A program made the translations under genes and the position numbers. From Alteromonadaceae bacterium Bs31 (GTDB taxonomy: Bacteria > Pseudomonadota > Gammaproteobacteria > Pseudomonadales > Cellvibrionaceae), in the NCBI GenBank assembly GCA_900177435.1, contig FXAI01000007.1, positions 126,501 to 190,500 on the forward strand: a stretch of 64,000 nt of DNA, in the 5' to 3' direction. Position 1 is the first letter of the stretch. Every line of letters begins with the position of its first letter. A model generated the notes under the pieces. It had not been told where the DNA came from and searched no databases. It saw only the letters and a list, made by a program, of their open reading frames with translations. Below, one piece after another: positions 41,518 through 51,867 of the stretch.

Positions 41518-41547
41518 AACTTAACCCTTCTGTCTCCGTGCGGTGTA

Positions 41548-41916
41548 CTAAAGTACTTCTGGCGCCAGAGAAATAATCTTCATGAACTTCTCACCACGCA
41601 GTTCACGTGTGACAGGTCCGAAGATACGCGTACCAACAGGAGCCTCCTGGTTGTTTAACAACACAGCGGCATTGTCATCGAAGCGAATGATTGAACCGTC
41701 CGGGCGGCGAACACCTTTTTTGGTACGCACAACCACGGCTTTCATCACTTGCCCTTTTTTCACTTTACCGCGAGGGATAGCCTCTTTTACGGTTACTTTG
41801 ATCACATCGCCAACGCTCGCATAGCGACGATGTGAGCCGCCGAGCACTTTGATACACATCACTCTTCGTGCACCACTGTTATCGGCTACTTCCAAATAAC
41901 TTTCTGACTGAATCAT
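41548..41916 (-). CDS. rplN: 50S ribosomal protein L14
   Basis: Highly conserved intersubunit protein, 122 residues from [20 protein letters not shown] to [11 protein letters not shown]. The signature [20 protein letters not shown] is present. First gene of the spc block, 58 bases after rpsQ. Confidence 0.99.
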   Translation of the reverse strand: MIQSESYLEVADNSGARRVMCIKVLGGSHRRYASVGDVIKVTVKEAIPRGKVKKGQVMKAVVVRTKKGVRRPDGSIIRFDDNAAVLLNNQEAPVGTRIFGPVTRELRGEKFMKIISLAPEVL

Positions 41917-41974
41917 CGTCTTTCTCCGAAACTCTAAGCGGGCCCATCACTAACAACAGCCCGATGCGATTCAA

Positions 41975-42241
41975 TTAAATTTCAGTTGCGCGCTCTTCAA
42001 TTTTAACCAAAGCCCAAGACTTGGTTTTGGAGAGCGGGCGGGATTCAGCAATTGTTACTGTATCACCAGCTTTACACTCATTCTTTTCATCGTGAGCCTT
42101 TAGCTTCGATGATTTACTAACGTACTTCCCATAAACCGGGTGCTTAACACGACGCTCGATTAAGACAACGATGGACTTATCCATTTTGTCACTAACCACT
42201 CGACCCGTTAGTGTGCGTACTAATTTTTCTGCTTCAGCCAT
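41975..42241 (-). CDS. rpsQ: 30S ribosomal protein S17
   Basis: OB-fold 16S rRNA-binding protein. It has 88 residues with [20 protein letters not shown] and the signature [20 protein letters not shown]. Last gene of the S10 block. Confidence 0.98.
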   Translation of the reverse strand: MAEAEKLVRTLTGRVVSDKMDKSIVVLIERRVKHPVYGKYVSKSSKLKAHDEKNECKAGDTVTIAESRPLSKTKSWALVKIEERATEI

Positions 42242-42251
42242 GCTTCTTTAC

Positions 42252-42443
42252 CTACGCGCCTGCTTTCTGACGCAAAACCGTTTTGATGCGAGCTATGTCG
42301 CGGCGGGCTTGCTTCATCAAATGAGATTGATTCAACTGACCGGTACTTTTCTGCATGCGCAGCTTGAATAACGCTTCCAACTGGGACAGCAATTCCGTGT
42401 TCAGGTCTTCAACTGTTTTTTCGTTTAGTTCTGACGCTTTCAT
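42252..42443 (-). CDS. rpmC: 50S ribosomal protein L29
   Basis: Two-helix protein at the tunnel exit that helps bind trigger factor and SRP. It has 63 residues, [20 protein letters not shown] to VLRQKAGA. Its ATG shares one base with the rplP stop (TAATG), a coupled junction. Confidence 0.97.
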   Translation of the reverse strand: MKASELNEKTVEDLNTELLSQLEALFKLRMQKSTGQLNQSHLMKQARRDIARIKTVLRQKAGA

Positions 42444-42856
42444 TACATTACCGACCGTTTAACAAAAGTTGTACCTAATGGCAGCTTTGCAGCGGCCAGA
42501 GCAAAAGCCTCACGAGCCAACTCTTCAGTAACACCTTCCATCTCGTAAAGAACTTTTCCGGGCTGTATTTGAGCAACCCAGTATTCCACATTACCCTTAC
42601 CTTTACCCTGACGAACTTCCAAAGGCTTTTCAGTAATAGGCTTATCTGGAAAAACACGAATCCAGATTTTTCCGCCACGCTTAACGTGACGAGTCATCGC
42701 ACGACGAGCAGCCTCAATTTGGCGCGCAGTTATGCGCCCACGATGAGTTGCTTTTAATCCGAATTCACCAAAACTAACTTTAGAACCGCGATGAGCTAAA
42801 CCTCGATTACGGCCCTTCATTTGCTTCCGGAATTTTGTACGCTTTGGCTGCAGCAT
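42443..42856 (-). CDS. rplP: 50S ribosomal protein L16
   Basis: Late-assembly protein near the A site. It has 137 residues with [20 protein letters not shown] and the signature region [20 protein letters not shown]. Between rpsC and rpmC. Confidence 0.99.
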   Translation of the reverse strand: MLQPKRTKFRKQMKGRNRGLAHRGSKVSFGEFGLKATHRGRITARQIEAARRAMTRHVKRGGKIWIRVFPDKPITEKPLEVRQGKGKGNVEYWVAQIQPGKVLYEMEGVTEELAREAFALAAAKLPLGTTFVKRSVM

Positions 42857-42886
42857 TTTGCTTAACCCTTCTCTTCTTTAACGCGC

Positions 42887-43564
42887 TTAAGACTTAGCGC
42901 CTTTTTTCTTCTGGTTTTGCTCGACCTCTTCCAGGCCACCAATAACTTCGCCTTTGAAGATCCAAACTTTGACACCAATAATGCCGTAAGTCGTAGATGC
43001 TTCCGCGGTCGCGTAATCGATATCTGCACGTAAAGTATGCAGAGGCACACGACCCTCGCGGTACCATTCGGTACGAGCAATTTCTGCACCGCCCAATCGA
43101 CCGCCCACCTGGATTTTTACACCCTGAGCACCTTGACGCATTGCGTTCTGAACAGCGCGCTTCATAGCACGACGAAACATCACGCGACGCTCCAACTGCT
43201 GAGCAACACCTTGAGCAACCAGCAATGCATCAAGATCCGGCTTGCGAATCTCTTCGATGTTAATGTGCACAGGCACACCCATCTGCTTACTGATTTTTGC
43301 TCTCAGTTTTTCTACGTCCTCACCCTTTTTACCGATCACGATACCAGGACGAGCAGTATGAATGGTAACGCGTGCAGTATTTGCTGGACGCTCGATATCA
43401 ACCCGACTAACCGACGCATGCGACAAAGCTTTTTTAATGAATGCTCGGACTTCTAAATCCTGATTCAACTTGTCTGCATAATCAGCACTGCCCGCATACC
43501 ATGTAGACGTATGCTTTTTAACAATGCCGAGTCGAATACCTGTTGGATGTACTTTCTGACCCAT
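42887..43564 (-). CDS. rpsC: 30S ribosomal protein S3
   Basis: mRNA-entry-channel protein of the small subunit. It has 225 residues. KH domain ([20 protein letters not shown]), signature [20 protein letters not shown], and a C-terminal domain ending [20 protein letters not shown] plus a short basic tail. Start [13 protein letters not shown] is standard. Confidence 0.99.
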   Translation of the reverse strand: MGQKVHPTGIRLGIVKKHTSTWYAGSADYADKLNQDLEVRAFIKKALSHASVSRVDIERPANTARVTIHTARPGIVIGKKGEDVEKLRAKISKQMGVPVHINIEEIRKPDLDALLVAQGVAQQLERRVMFRRAMKRAVQNAMRQGAQGVKIQVGGRLGGAEIARTEWYREGRVPLHTLRADIDYATAEASTTYGIIGVKVWIFKGEVIGGLEEVEQNQKKKGAKS

Positions 43565-43576
43565 AAGTCTGCTCTC

Positions 43577-43909
43577 TTATTGATCCGCTACTTTAACGGT
43601 GATGTGGCAAGTGCGCTTCAAGATACGATCCGCACGACCCTTAGCGCGAGGTCTGATGCGCTTCATCGTCAAACCTTCGTCCACAAAAATGGTGGACACC
43701 TTCAGCTCGTCAACATCAGCACCTTCGTTGTGCTCAGCGTTGGCAATTGCTGATTCCAAAACTTTCTTAATGACTGCAGCGCCTTTCTTTGGGCTAAATG
43801 CCAACAAATCTAAAGCTTCTTCTACCGCCTTGCCGCGAATCTGGTCTGCAACCAACCGCGCCTTCTGAGCGGACATTCCAGCGCCACGTAATTTAGCTGC
43901 TACTTCCAT
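43577..43909 (-). CDS. rplV: 50S ribosomal protein L22
   Basis: Globular 23S rRNA-binding protein with a beta-hairpin in the exit tunnel. It has 110 residues from [20 protein letters not shown] to the signature [20 protein letters not shown]. The start is the ATG at 43909; a GTG codon just before it would add one Met and is unlikely. Confidence 0.98.
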   Translation of the reverse strand: MEVAAKLRGAGMSAQKARLVADQIRGKAVEEALDLLAFSPKKGAAVIKKVLESAIANAEHNEGADVDELKVSTIFVDEGLTMKRIRPRAKGRADRILKRTCHITVKVADQ

Positions 43910-43932
43910 CACTAATTCCTCGCCAGAGCGCC

Positions 43933-44208
43933 TTAGCGCTTCGCTTTCTTATCTGCTACGTGACCACGATAGGTACGCGAAGCCGCGAACTCACCCAATT
44001 TATGGCCAACCATTTCTTCACTAACCAGCACCGGTACGTGCTGACGACCGTTGTGCACAGCTATAGTCAAACCAACCATGTCTGGCAGGATCATCGAGCG
44101 TCGAGACCAGGTTTTGATCGGACGACGGTCGTTTTTCTCCGCGGCGACTTCCACTTTTTTCAAAAGATGGTGGTCTACAAAAGGACCTTTCTTTAGCGAA
44201 CGTGGCAC
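43933..44208 (-). CDS. rpsS: 30S ribosomal protein S19
   Basis: Head protein of the small subunit. It has 91 residues, [40 protein letters not shown], and the basic end. Usual place between rplB and rplV. Confidence 0.99.
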   Translation of the reverse strand: MPRSLKKGPFVDHHLLKKVEVAAEKNDRRPIKTWSRRSMILPDMVGLTIAVHNGRQHVPVLVSEEMVGHKLGEFAASRTYRGHVADKKAKR

Positions 44209-44243
44209 TGCACTTTCCTCTTTTTAACTATATTAGCCGGCGC

Positions 44244-45071
44244 TTATTTTTTATCGCGACGACGAACAATCATATTATCGGTACGCTTATTACTGCGTGT
44301 TTTATAACCCTTGGTTGGAGTACCCCATGGAGACACTGGATGACGCCCCCCAGAAGTACGACCCTCACCACCGCCATGCGGGTGATCAACCGGGTTCATG
44401 GCAACACCGCGGACTGTTGGGCGAACACCTCTCCAACGCGTAGCGCCGGCCTTACCCAAAGATCGCAAGTTATGCTCTGAATTGGACACCTCACCCAAAG
44501 TTGCCCGACATTCCGACTCAACCTTGCGCATTTCGCCACTGCGCAATCGCAGAGTAGCGTACTGACCTTCCCGAGCGACCAACTGAACCGCAGCACCAGC
44601 AGAACGTGCCATCTGGGCACCCTTTCCAGGCTTCAGTTCGATACAATGGATAACACTACCCACCGGGATATTTCTTAGCGGCAAGGTATTACCACTTTTT
44701 ATCGCTGCCGCATCACCGGACTCAACTGTATCGCCGGCTTTCAGCCCCTTAGGCGCGATAATATAACGACGCTCACCATCGGCGTAACATACCAGCGCGA
44801 TATAAGCACTGCGATTAGGATCGTACTCAATACGCTCAACCTTCGCAGGTATACCGTCTTTAGCTCTTTTAAAATCCACCTTTCTGTAGTGCTGCTTATG
44901 ACCACCACCAATGTGACGCGTGGTAATTCGGCCATTATTGTTGCGACCACCAGATTTAGACTTTTTCTCCAACAGAGGAGCATACGGCTCGCCCTTGTGG
45001 AGATCTGGATTTACGACACTAACAACAAAGCGGCGTCCAGCTGAGGTTGGCTTGCGCTTTACAATCGGCAT
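44244..45071 (-). CDS. rplB: 50S ribosomal protein L2
   Basis: Core large-subunit protein needed for peptidyl transfer and subunit joining. It has 275 residues. OB and SH3-like domains are followed by the C-terminal signature [20 protein letters not shown], which holds the conserved His near the peptidyl transferase centre. Confidence 0.99.
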   Translation of the reverse strand: MPIVKRKPTSAGRRFVVSVVNPDLHKGEPYAPLLEKKSKSGGRNNNGRITTRHIGGGHKQHYRKVDFKRAKDGIPAKVERIEYDPNRSAYIALVCYADGERRYIIAPKGLKAGDTVESGDAAAIKSGNTLPLRNIPVGSVIHCIELKPGKGAQMARSAGAAVQLVAREGQYATLRLRSGEMRKVESECRATLGEVSNSEHNLRSLGKAGATRWRGVRPTVRGVAMNPVDHPHGGGEGRTSGGRHPVSPWGTPTKGYKTRSNKRTDNMIVRRRDKK

Positions 45072-45084
45072 GTCTCTCCGCTCC

Positions 45085-45381
45085 TTATTCCGCTGCTTCG
45101 AAGTTTATCTCTGAGCCTTCGGCCAGAGACACGTATGCTTTTTTCCAATCGCTGCGACGACCCATGCCGTAACGCGTGCGCTTGGTCTTACCTTTAACAT
45201 TAAGGACGCGTACACCCTCAACACTAACATTAAACAATTTCTCAACTGCAGCTTTAACTTCAGCCTTGTTCGCGTCAGCGACCACTTTGAAGACAACCTG
45301 ATTAGCGATGTCTGCAACGATTGCCGCCTTCTCCGAAACTACCGGGCCTAGCAAAACTTTATATAGGCGCTCCTGGTTCAT
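45085..45381 (-). CDS. rplW: 50S ribosomal protein L23
   Basis: Tunnel-exit protein that docks trigger factor and SRP. It has 98 residues, [20 protein letters not shown], and [20 protein letters not shown]. Its ATG overlaps the rplD stop by four bases (ATGA). Confidence 0.98.
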   Translation of the reverse strand: MNQERLYKVLLGPVVSEKAAIVADIANQVVFKVVADANKAEVKAAVEKLFNVSVEGVRVLNVKGKTKRTRYGMGRRSDWKKAYVSLAEGSEINFEAAE

Positions 45382-45992
45382 ACCAGCACCTCCTCAAGTT
45401 TTTTCAAAGCAGGAACGGTCACCATCACCTTATCAAAACGAATCAAGCTAACCGGATCAACGCCCTGCACATCTCGAACATCTACCTTATGCAAATTGCG
45501 AGAAGCCAAGTAAAGGTTCTCACTCACTACATCAGAAACAATCAACACATCAGACAAATCATATTGAGCTAACTTTTGCACCAGGCTTTTGGTCTTGGGA
45601 GCCTCAACATCAAACTCCTCAACAACAACCAAGCGCTCCTGACGAGCCAACTCCGAAAGAATGCAACGCAAAGCAGCGCGATACATCTTTTTATTCAACT
45701 TCTGCTCAAAATCGCGAGGCTGCGCAGCAAAAGTAACGCCACCTGAACGCCAGATTGGACTACGAATAGTTCCAGCACGCGCTCGGCCAGTACCTTTTTG
45801 ACGCCAAGGTTTCTTACCGCCACCCCGAACATCTGCACGATTCTTTTGCGCCTTACTTCCCTGACGAGCACCGGCCATATAAGCCACTACCGCCTGATGA
45901 ACAAGGTCTTGGTTAAACTCTTTACCAAAAGCCACTTCAGAGACATCAACCGTGCCCTTAGCGCCTTGAGGTGTAGCAATATTTAATTCCAT
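45378..45992 (-). CDS. rplD: 50S ribosomal protein L4
   Basis: Tunnel-lining protein; in E. coli also a regulator of the S10 operon. It has 204 residues from [20 protein letters not shown], with the long loop [21 protein letters not shown] start at ATG 45992 because GGAG lies at right distance; an in-frame TTG four codons upstream is rejected. Confidence 0.98.
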   Translation of the reverse strand: MELNIATPQGAKGTVDVSEVAFGKEFNQDLVHQAVVAYMAGARQGSKAQKNRADVRGGGKKPWRQKGTGRARAGTIRSPIWRSGGVTFAAQPRDFEQKLNKKMYRAALRCILSELARQERLVVVEEFDVEAPKTKSLVQKLAQYDLSDVLIVSDVVSENLYLASRNLHKVDVRDVQGVDPVSLIRFDKVMVTVPALKKLEEVLV

Positions 45993-46012
45993 GGTCGACT
46001 CCAACGGGACAC

Positions 46013-46657
46013 TTATGCTTTGTTACGCAACTTGACTGCGGGACGCACAACAACGTCACCACCAGGGGCACCAGGTACAGCACCCTTTATAAGCAATAAA
46101 TTGCGCTCAACATCGACCTTGACCACTTCCAGGTTCTGAGTCGTAGTGCGCTCAGAGCCCATGTGACCAGCCATTTTCTTACCTTTAAATACACGCCCCG
46201 GAGTCTGACACTGACCAATAGAACCAGGGGCCCGGTGAGAAAGAGAGTTGCCGTGCGTAGCGTCTTGCATGCTGAAGTTCCAGCGCTTAACACCACCAGC
46301 AAAACCTTTACCTTTCGAAGTGCCCGTAACATCAACCTTCTGACCAACCTCAAAGGTTGCCACAGTAAGCTGACCACCAACCTCAAACTCAACACCGCCA
46401 TCGTTACGCAACTCCCAAACACCACGACCGGCTTCGGTTTGCGCTTTGGCGAAATGCCCAGCTTCTGATTTAGTAACACGGGAGGCTCGACGAGACCCTA
46501 CGGTAACCTGCACTGCTGCATAACCGTCGGTTTCTGCGCTCTTAACCTGAGTGATGCGATTGGGATCAACCTCAACCACAGTGACAGGAACGGATAAACC
46601 ATCGTCAGTAAAAATGCGCGTCATGCCGCTTTTGCGGCCGACTATTCCAATCGTCAT
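46013..46657 (-). CDS. rplC: 50S ribosomal protein L3
   Basis: Early-assembly large-subunit protein. It has 214 residues with the signature [20 protein letters not shown] and the Gln-containing loop [20 protein letters not shown] that approaches the peptidyl transferase centre. It starts 130 bases after rpsJ; that gap contains two small hairpins (GGGG-CTTT-CCCC and CAGCA-AACT-TGCTG). Confidence 0.99.
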   Translation of the reverse strand: MTIGIVGRKSGMTRIFTDDGLSVPVTVVEVDPNRITQVKSAETDGYAAVQVTVGSRRASRVTKSEAGHFAKAQTEAGRGVWELRNDGGVEFEVGGQLTVATFEVGQKVDVTGTSKGKGFAGGVKRWNFSMQDATHGNSLSHRAPGSIGQCQTPGRVFKGKKMAGHMGSERTTTQNLEVVKVDVERNLLLIKGAVPGAPGGDVVVRPAVKLRNKA

Positions 46658-46787
46658 TTTCTTAAACCTCTCAGTGTACGGGGCTTTCCCCTACCAGCAA
46701 ACTTGCTGATGGACCCGCTATGGCCGCCCATTTCAGAGCGTTACACAAAACCCACAAGTAAAATCACCTGCGGAACTAATTTGAAAC

Positions 46788-47132
<345 letters not shown>

Positions 47133-47174
47133 TCAGTCGCACACAGTTTGTGGGCTGGCTGAAATGAGGGCGCA

Positions 47175-47203
47175 ATTCTAATGACTGCCCCCTAGGCTGT
47201 CAA
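47175..47203 (-). promoter_or_regulatory. Strong sigma-70 promoter of the S10 superoperon
   Basis: On the minus strand TTGACA (47203-47198) and TAGAAT (47180-47175) are exactly 17 bases apart, the -35 box being perfect and the -10 differing at one position. The expected transcript leader is only about 70 bases, too short for the E. coli-type L4-binding S10 leader. Confidence 0.8.
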
Positions 47204-47247
47204 CAAGCAAAACAATTATTTTCAGCGGCCTGTAGAGGACGCCTTAA

Positions 47248-48675
47248 CTAACTGCTCGGAGCCTTCAGCAAGAGGTCGATCCTACGATTGCGCTTGCGAC
47301 CTTCGCGGGTCTCATTGTTGGCTATCGGGCGCGTCTCACCGTAGCCATGAGCCTCACAGCGGCCAATTGAGAGCTCCTTCATGTTTACCACAAGGTAGTG
47401 CCTCACAGCATTCGCTCTATCCAGCGACAACGACTGGTTCGCACCTGTACTGCCAAAAGAATCCGTATGCCCTTCAACGACCACCGTGTACTCTGGGTAC
47501 AGCCGTATGGCCTGCTCCAATTTTCGCAATAGCCTTTTGTTTGCCTCTGAGAGTCGAGAGCTACCCGGCTCAAAATTAAGCCCCACCATACGAACCAATA
47601 CATTCAGGCCCTGCTTACCTTGAGTAAGCACCATCGCTTCGCTCTGAGAGAAGTAGCTGTTCACCTTTTTTAAGCGCTCCCTGGACTGCTCCTCTATTTG
47701 CAGCCGCTCAGACTGGATCCCCAAACGGGTCTCAAGCGCAGCATACTCCTGCAACAAGCCATTGTTTTTATTCTTTAGCTCCTCCAGTTCCAGAGAGCTT
47801 TGCACCAGCTGGCGCACAGCAATAGTCACAGACTCACCTACCGAGTCAAAACCCTTATCAAACTCTGCGACCACATCCACCTCTCCAGCCAGCCCTGCCA
47901 AGGGGGCTTCCAGCTCCAGTATCAAGTCCTCTGGCGACTTATCTTTTTTTAGCGACTGGATCTCCTTCGCCAGATAGATGGAGTGGCGAGCCTCATAGTA
48001 GGCATCCTTCACCAACGCGCGCGGGTAGTCGGTGTCGTAGCGATTTTCACTTAACTCTTTTTCCGCAGCCGCAAGCAAGCTAATCGCCCGCTCAAGTGTT
48101 TTTGGTGCGTAACGCTTTACCTTTAGCTTTTGAGCTTCGACTATTTTCGCTCTTGCCTGATTGAGATACTGACCTTTAATGGCAACCAGCTCGGCATCCC
48201 TGTATAGCTTTTCCGCATCAGCCGCTTTTTGCCGGGCACTATTTATATTCCCGGTCTCCAGGGTACGAGTTGCCGACAGAAACTTATCTTCCGCCTTTTG
48301 CCACTCATCAACTGCCAGCTCCTTTGCATCCACACTCTTCGCATCGGTGCGGGCCTGGATGGGCCCCCCAAAGGTAAGCTGCGCCAAGCGGGCATTTTTG
48401 ACAGCAAGCACAAAGTATTTTTCAGCCGTCGCCAAGTCGCTCTCTATGCGTGAAACCTTGTGGCTTTTTTTATACCGAGCTTTGGCGCTACTATAGGCCT
48501 TCGCGCCCTTCTCATAGCTCACCGGCGCCAGCACCATCGCGAGTTCCGTATTCGCCTCCCTTAGGGAAGACTTAGCAGAAGCAAAGAGCGTTTCCATTAG
48601 CTCATCCGCCAACAAACCCTGAGAACTCAGCAGCAAGCCAAGCCAAATGGATACACCAAGCACTCTCACTCTCAT
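47248..48675 (-). CDS. OmpA-family outer-membrane-associated protein with DUF4398-like N-terminus
   Basis: Predicted periplasmic or outer-membrane protein of 475 residues. Signal peptide 1-23 (cleavage after GLLA). Then there are long Ala/Lys/Glu-rich helices with repeated AxxKYxxA patterns, like DUF4398, a coiled coil (about 285-345), and a C-terminal OmpA peptidoglycan-binding domain (about 355-470, VVEGHTDSFGSTGANQSLSL, RANAVRHYL, GYGETRPIANN). I start at MRVRVLGVSIWLG (48675) behind ACGGAG; longer in-frame starts lack a site. It probably ties the envelope to peptidoglycan. It lies between pntB and the S10 promoter with no clear terminator after it. Confidence 0.85.
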   Translation of the reverse strand: MRVRVLGVSIWLGLLLSSQGLLADELMETLFASAKSSLREANTELAMVLAPVSYEKGAKAYSSAKARYKKSHKVSRIESDLATAEKYFVLAVKNARLAQLTFGGPIQARTDAKSVDAKELAVDEWQKAEDKFLSATRTLETGNINSARQKAADAEKLYRDAELVAIKGQYLNQARAKIVEAQKLKVKRYAPKTLERAISLLAAAEKELSENRYDTDYPRALVKDAYYEARHSIYLAKEIQSLKKDKSPEDLILELEAPLAGLAGEVDVVAEFDKGFDSVGESVTIAVRQLVQSSLELEELKNKNNGLLQEYAALETRLGIQSERLQIEEQSRERLKKVNSYFSQSEAMVLTQGKQGLNVLVRMVGLNFEPGSSRLSEANKRLLRKLEQAIRLYPEYTVVVEGHTDSFGSTGANQSLSLDRANAVRHYLVVNMKELSIGRCEAHGYGETRPIANNETREGRKRNRRIDLLLKAPSS

Positions 48676-48768
48676 ACGAAAACTCCGTAATTTATGGAAC
48701 ATAGGGACTTTAGCGGAAGACGCGACGACTAAAAAGGGAATGCTGCACAAGTTTTGATCTAAGAAGGG

Positions 48769-48792
48769 TGCTGGCGCCACACGACGCCAGCA
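48769..48792 (-). terminator. Hairpin after pntB, probable terminator
   Basis: TGCTGGCG (48769-48776) and CGCCAGCA (48785-48792) form a perfect 8-bp stem 15 bases past the pntB stop. The T run that should follow is short and interrupted (CCCTTCTTAG), so termination may be incomplete. Confidence 0.5.
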
Positions 48793-48806
48793 ATAATGAT
48801 ATAGCG

Positions 48807-50195
48807 CTAGCCCATACTGCGAATTATACCCTCGACCATTTTCTTCGCATCACCAAAAAGCATCATGGTGTTATCACGGAAAAACAGTTCATTTTGAACA
48901 CCAGCATAACCCGCCGACATGCCTCGCTTAACGAACAGCACCGTACCGGCTTTTTCAACATCCAGAATCGGCATACCGTAAATAGCGCTTTGTGGATCGG
49001 TTTTCGCGGCCGGATTGGTCACATCGTTCGCGCCAATAACAAAGGCGACATCAGCCCCCTGGAACTCACTATTAATATCCTCCAGCTCGAACACTTCGTC
49101 ATATGGCACATTTGCCTCGGCAAGCAAAACATTCATATGACCGGGCATACGGCCAGCAACCGGATGAATCGCATATTTTACATCCACACCGGCCTCTTTG
49201 AGCGCATCAGATAATTCCCGCAGCGCATGCTGCGCCTGAGCAACGGCCATTCCATAGCCAGGAACAATAATGACGGAGCCTGCATTCTTCATAATAAAGG
49301 AAGCATCTTCCGCACTGCCTTGCTTAACCGGGCGATCTTCCGCACCAGCAACAGCAGCCGTGGCCGTATCACCACCAAAGCCACCGAGAATCACGTTAAC
49401 AAAGGAACGGTTCATCCCCTTACACATAATGTAAGAAAGAATAGCGCCAGAGGAGCCGACCAAGGCCCCCGTGACAATGAGCGCATTATTGTGCAAGGTA
49501 AAGCCAATGCCCGCCGCAGCCCAGCCGGAGTATGAGTTGAGCATGGAAACCACAACAGGCATGTCAGCCCCGCCAATAGGGATGATAATGAGCACACCTA
49601 TCACAAAAGCGAGTGCCGTCATTGTCCAGAATATACTCGGCGACTGGTTGAAGTAAAAAACCACCATCAAAGCGATAATAATCAAACCAATCAGAGCATT
49701 GAGCAGATGCTGGCCCTTAAACACCAGCGGAGCACCTGATACAAGTCCCTGTAATTTGGTGAACGCCACCACGGAACCAGAGAAAGTAATCGCCCCAATA
49801 ACAACACCCAGCGACATCTCTATGCGACTAGCATAGAAAATCTCACCGGAAACGTTGAGCAGCTTGAAAGCACCAGGGTTGGAGTAGGCCGCAGCCGCCA
49901 CCAATACAGCAGCCATACCTACCAGGCTGTGGAAGGCCGCCACCAACTGCGGCATTGCCGTCATGGCGATGCGCGAGGCAATGGTTATACCAATAGCTGC
50001 GCCAATGGCGAGCGCCACCACAATCCACAAATACGACTTGATGTCCGGGCTTATGATTGTGGTCACTATGGCAAGAGCCATACCCACCATACCCAAAAAG
50101 TTTCCACTGCGAGAGCTTTCAGGAGAACTTAAACCCCGCAACGCAAGAATAAAAAGTACAGATGCAACCAAGTATGCAAAAGCTGTGAAATCCAT
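48807..50195 (-). CDS. pntB: NAD(P) transhydrogenase subunit beta
   Basis: Inner-membrane subunit of the proton-translocating transhydrogenase that makes NADPH from NADH using the proton gradient. It has 462 residues: about nine transmembrane helices (1-270), then the cytosolic NADP(H)-binding domain III (about 290-462: VIIVPGYGMAVAQAQHAL, HPVAGRMPGHMNVLLAEANV, VIGANDVTNPAA, FVKRGMSAGYAG). It follows the small alpha subunit by 9 bases. Confidence 0.97.
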   Translation of the reverse strand: MDFTAFAYLVASVLFILALRGLSSPESSRSGNFLGMVGMALAIVTTIISPDIKSYLWIVVALAIGAAIGITIASRIAMTAMPQLVAAFHSLVGMAAVLVAAAAYSNPGAFKLLNVSGEIFYASRIEMSLGVVIGAITFSGSVVAFTKLQGLVSGAPLVFKGQHLLNALIGLIIIALMVVFYFNQSPSIFWTMTALAFVIGVLIIIPIGGADMPVVVSMLNSYSGWAAAGIGFTLHNNALIVTGALVGSSGAILSYIMCKGMNRSFVNVILGGFGGDTATAAVAGAEDRPVKQGSAEDASFIMKNAGSVIIVPGYGMAVAQAQHALRELSDALKEAGVDVKYAIHPVAGRMPGHMNVLLAEANVPYDEVFELEDINSEFQGADVAFVIGANDVTNPAAKTDPQSAIYGMPILDVEKAGTVLFVKRGMSAGYAGVQNELFFRDNTMMLFGDAKKMVEGIIRSMG

Positions 50196-50204
50196 CGTTG
50201 CCCC

Positions 50205-50489
50205 CTACTTCTTCTTTTTATACATGGCGAGCATTCGCTGAGTAACAGCAAAACCACCAAAGATGTTAACAGCCGCAAGAACCATGGCTATAAACCCCAG
50301 AGCCTTGGCCAAACTGAAATCTGCCGGCCCGGTAGCAATGATTGCCCCCACGATAATTACACTGGATATGGCGTTTGTTACCGCCATAAGCGGCGTATGA
50401 AGCGCTGGAGTCACACTCCAAACTACGTAGTAGCCTACAAACACTGCCAATATGAATATGGATAGCTGAGATACGAAATCACCGTGCAT
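50205..50489 (-). CDS. pntAB: NAD(P) transhydrogenase subunit alpha, membrane part
   Basis: 94-residue membrane subunit with three hydrophobic helices (about 8-26, 34-55, 62-82) and the conserved NIFGGFAVTQRMLAMYKKK end. In E. coli this is fused to the C-terminus of PntA; here it is a separate gene, as in Rhodospirillum. It starts two bases after the catalytic alpha gene. Confidence 0.95.
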   Translation of the reverse strand: MHGDFVSQLSIFILAVFVGYYVVWSVTPALHTPLMAVTNAISSVIIVGAIIATGPADFSLAKALGFIAMVLAAVNIFGGFAVTQRMLAMYKKKK

Positions 50490-50491
50490 AA

Positions 50492-51649
50492 TCAGTCCTC
50501 CCCTCCGGTAAATTGTGGGTGAACAATTTTGCCATCGCGCGCCAATACTGTTGCAGCAACGATTTCATCCTCCCAGTCAAAATTGATTACCTTTGTTTCG
50601 TCATTGATATGAGGCTCTAGAAACGCAAACAAATTTCGCGCATACAAAGAACTTGCATCAGCCGCTAGGCGACTGGGAAGATTGAAGTGCCCCACAATAG
50701 TGACCCCATCCACTTCAACAACCTCTCCAGGCTTTGCTAGCTCACAATTGCCACCCTGCTCCACGGCCAAATCCACAATCACAGAACCCGCTCTCATAGA
50801 GCGAACCATTTCCGCGCTGATTAAGGTTGGCGCAGGTTTTCCGGGAATCAATGCCGTACATATGACGATATCCTGTTTGGCCAAGGTTGCCGAAACCAGC
50901 TCCGCTTGCTTTCGTTTGAAATCTTCGCTCATCTCTTTGGCATAACCGCCAGACGTTTCTGCATTCGCCATCTCATCGGAGTCGACCATCACGAATTTCG
51001 CCCCCAGGCTTTCAACCTGCTCCTTAGCAACAGGGCGCACGTCTGTAGCAGAGACTATTGCACCCAGACGCCGAGCAGTAGCGATTGCCTGCAAGCCTGC
51101 TACACCCGCCCCAAGAACCATCACTCTCGCCGGAGCAACGGTTCCAGCCGCGGTCATCATCATAGGCATCGCGCGCCCATATTCGTATGCAGCATCCAGC
51201 ACCGAGCGATAGCCTGCCAGGTTACTTTGAGAGCTGAGTACATCCATACTCTGAGCCCGCGTTATTCTCGGCACAAACTCCATCGCCAAGGCGGTTATGC
51301 CTGCATCCGCATAATGAGCAAGGGATTCTGGCGCATTAAAAGGGGAAAGCACTGAGATTACCGCTGCACCATGCTTTAAGCCGGACAGTTCATTTAGCTC
51401 ACCCTCGCCCGAAAGCAGAGGGCGCTGCACTTTTAGCAGAATATCGGCAGATTGAAGCAACTCGACGGGATTGCTAATAACTTGAGCGCCAGCATCCAGA
51501 TACATTTGATCCGAATAGCGGCTAGCACTTCCTGCTCCGGCCTCAATCAACACTTCAAGACCTTTTGCTATAAACTTCTTGGCTGTCTCGGGTGTCGCAG
51601 CAACACGCTTTTCGTGTTCTCTGCGCTCCCTTAGCACCGCTATCTTCAT
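50492..51649 (-). CDS. pntAA: NAD(P) transhydrogenase subunit alpha, NAD-binding part
   Basis: Cytosolic domain I of the transhydrogenase, 385 residues, hydride exchange with NADH. Alanine-dehydrogenase-like fold: MKIAVLRERREHEKRVAATP, GAGSASRYSDQMYLDAGA, the dinucleotide loop VLGAGVAGLQAIATARRLGA, and the mobile loop SGGYAKEMSE. First of the three-gene pnt operon (pntAA-pntAB-pntB). Confidence 0.97.
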   Translation of the reverse strand: MKIAVLRERREHEKRVAATPETAKKFIAKGLEVLIEAGAGSASRYSDQMYLDAGAQVISNPVELLQSADILLKVQRPLLSGEGELNELSGLKHGAAVISVLSPFNAPESLAHYADAGITALAMEFVPRITRAQSMDVLSSQSNLAGYRSVLDAAYEYGRAMPMMMTAAGTVAPARVMVLGAGVAGLQAIATARRLGAIVSATDVRPVAKEQVESLGAKFVMVDSDEMANAETSGGYAKEMSEDFKRKQAELVSATLAKQDIVICTALIPGKPAPTLISAEMVRSMRAGSVIVDLAVEQGGNCELAKPGEVVEVDGVTIVGHFNLPSRLAADASSLYARNLFAFLEPHINDETKVINFDWEDEIVAATVLARDGKIVHPQFTGGED

Positions 51650-51782
51650 AGTCCCCCCCTAAACTTAATATGTGAAGCAATCACAAACCGGCGCACTCTA
51701 CCTTTATATGCGGAATGAAGTATTGACCTGCAGCATGATCACTTATTTTTATTTGAAATCAGCAGAAGCATAAACTTTAGAC

Positions 51783-51819
51783 ACAAAAAAAGCAGCACCT
51801 TTTCAAGCGCTGCTTTTTT
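51783..51819 (-). terminator. Terminator downstream of uxaA
   Basis: AAAAAAAGCAGC and GCTGCTTTTTT (51785-51796 and 51809-51819) form a stem with A and T tracts on both sides. Read on the minus strand it ends the altronate dehydratase transcript; it can also act on the plus strand. Confidence 0.8.
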
Positions 51820-51867
51820 ATACAAACTGTATCTACAATTTTTTAACGGGGAGAATGGCTGCTTACG

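Noticed and set aside
41287-41658. Long plus-strand frames opposite the ribosomal genes (also near 43037-43456 and 46163-46468)
   Set aside because: They are antisense to fully conserved ribosomal protein genes and have no supporting signals.
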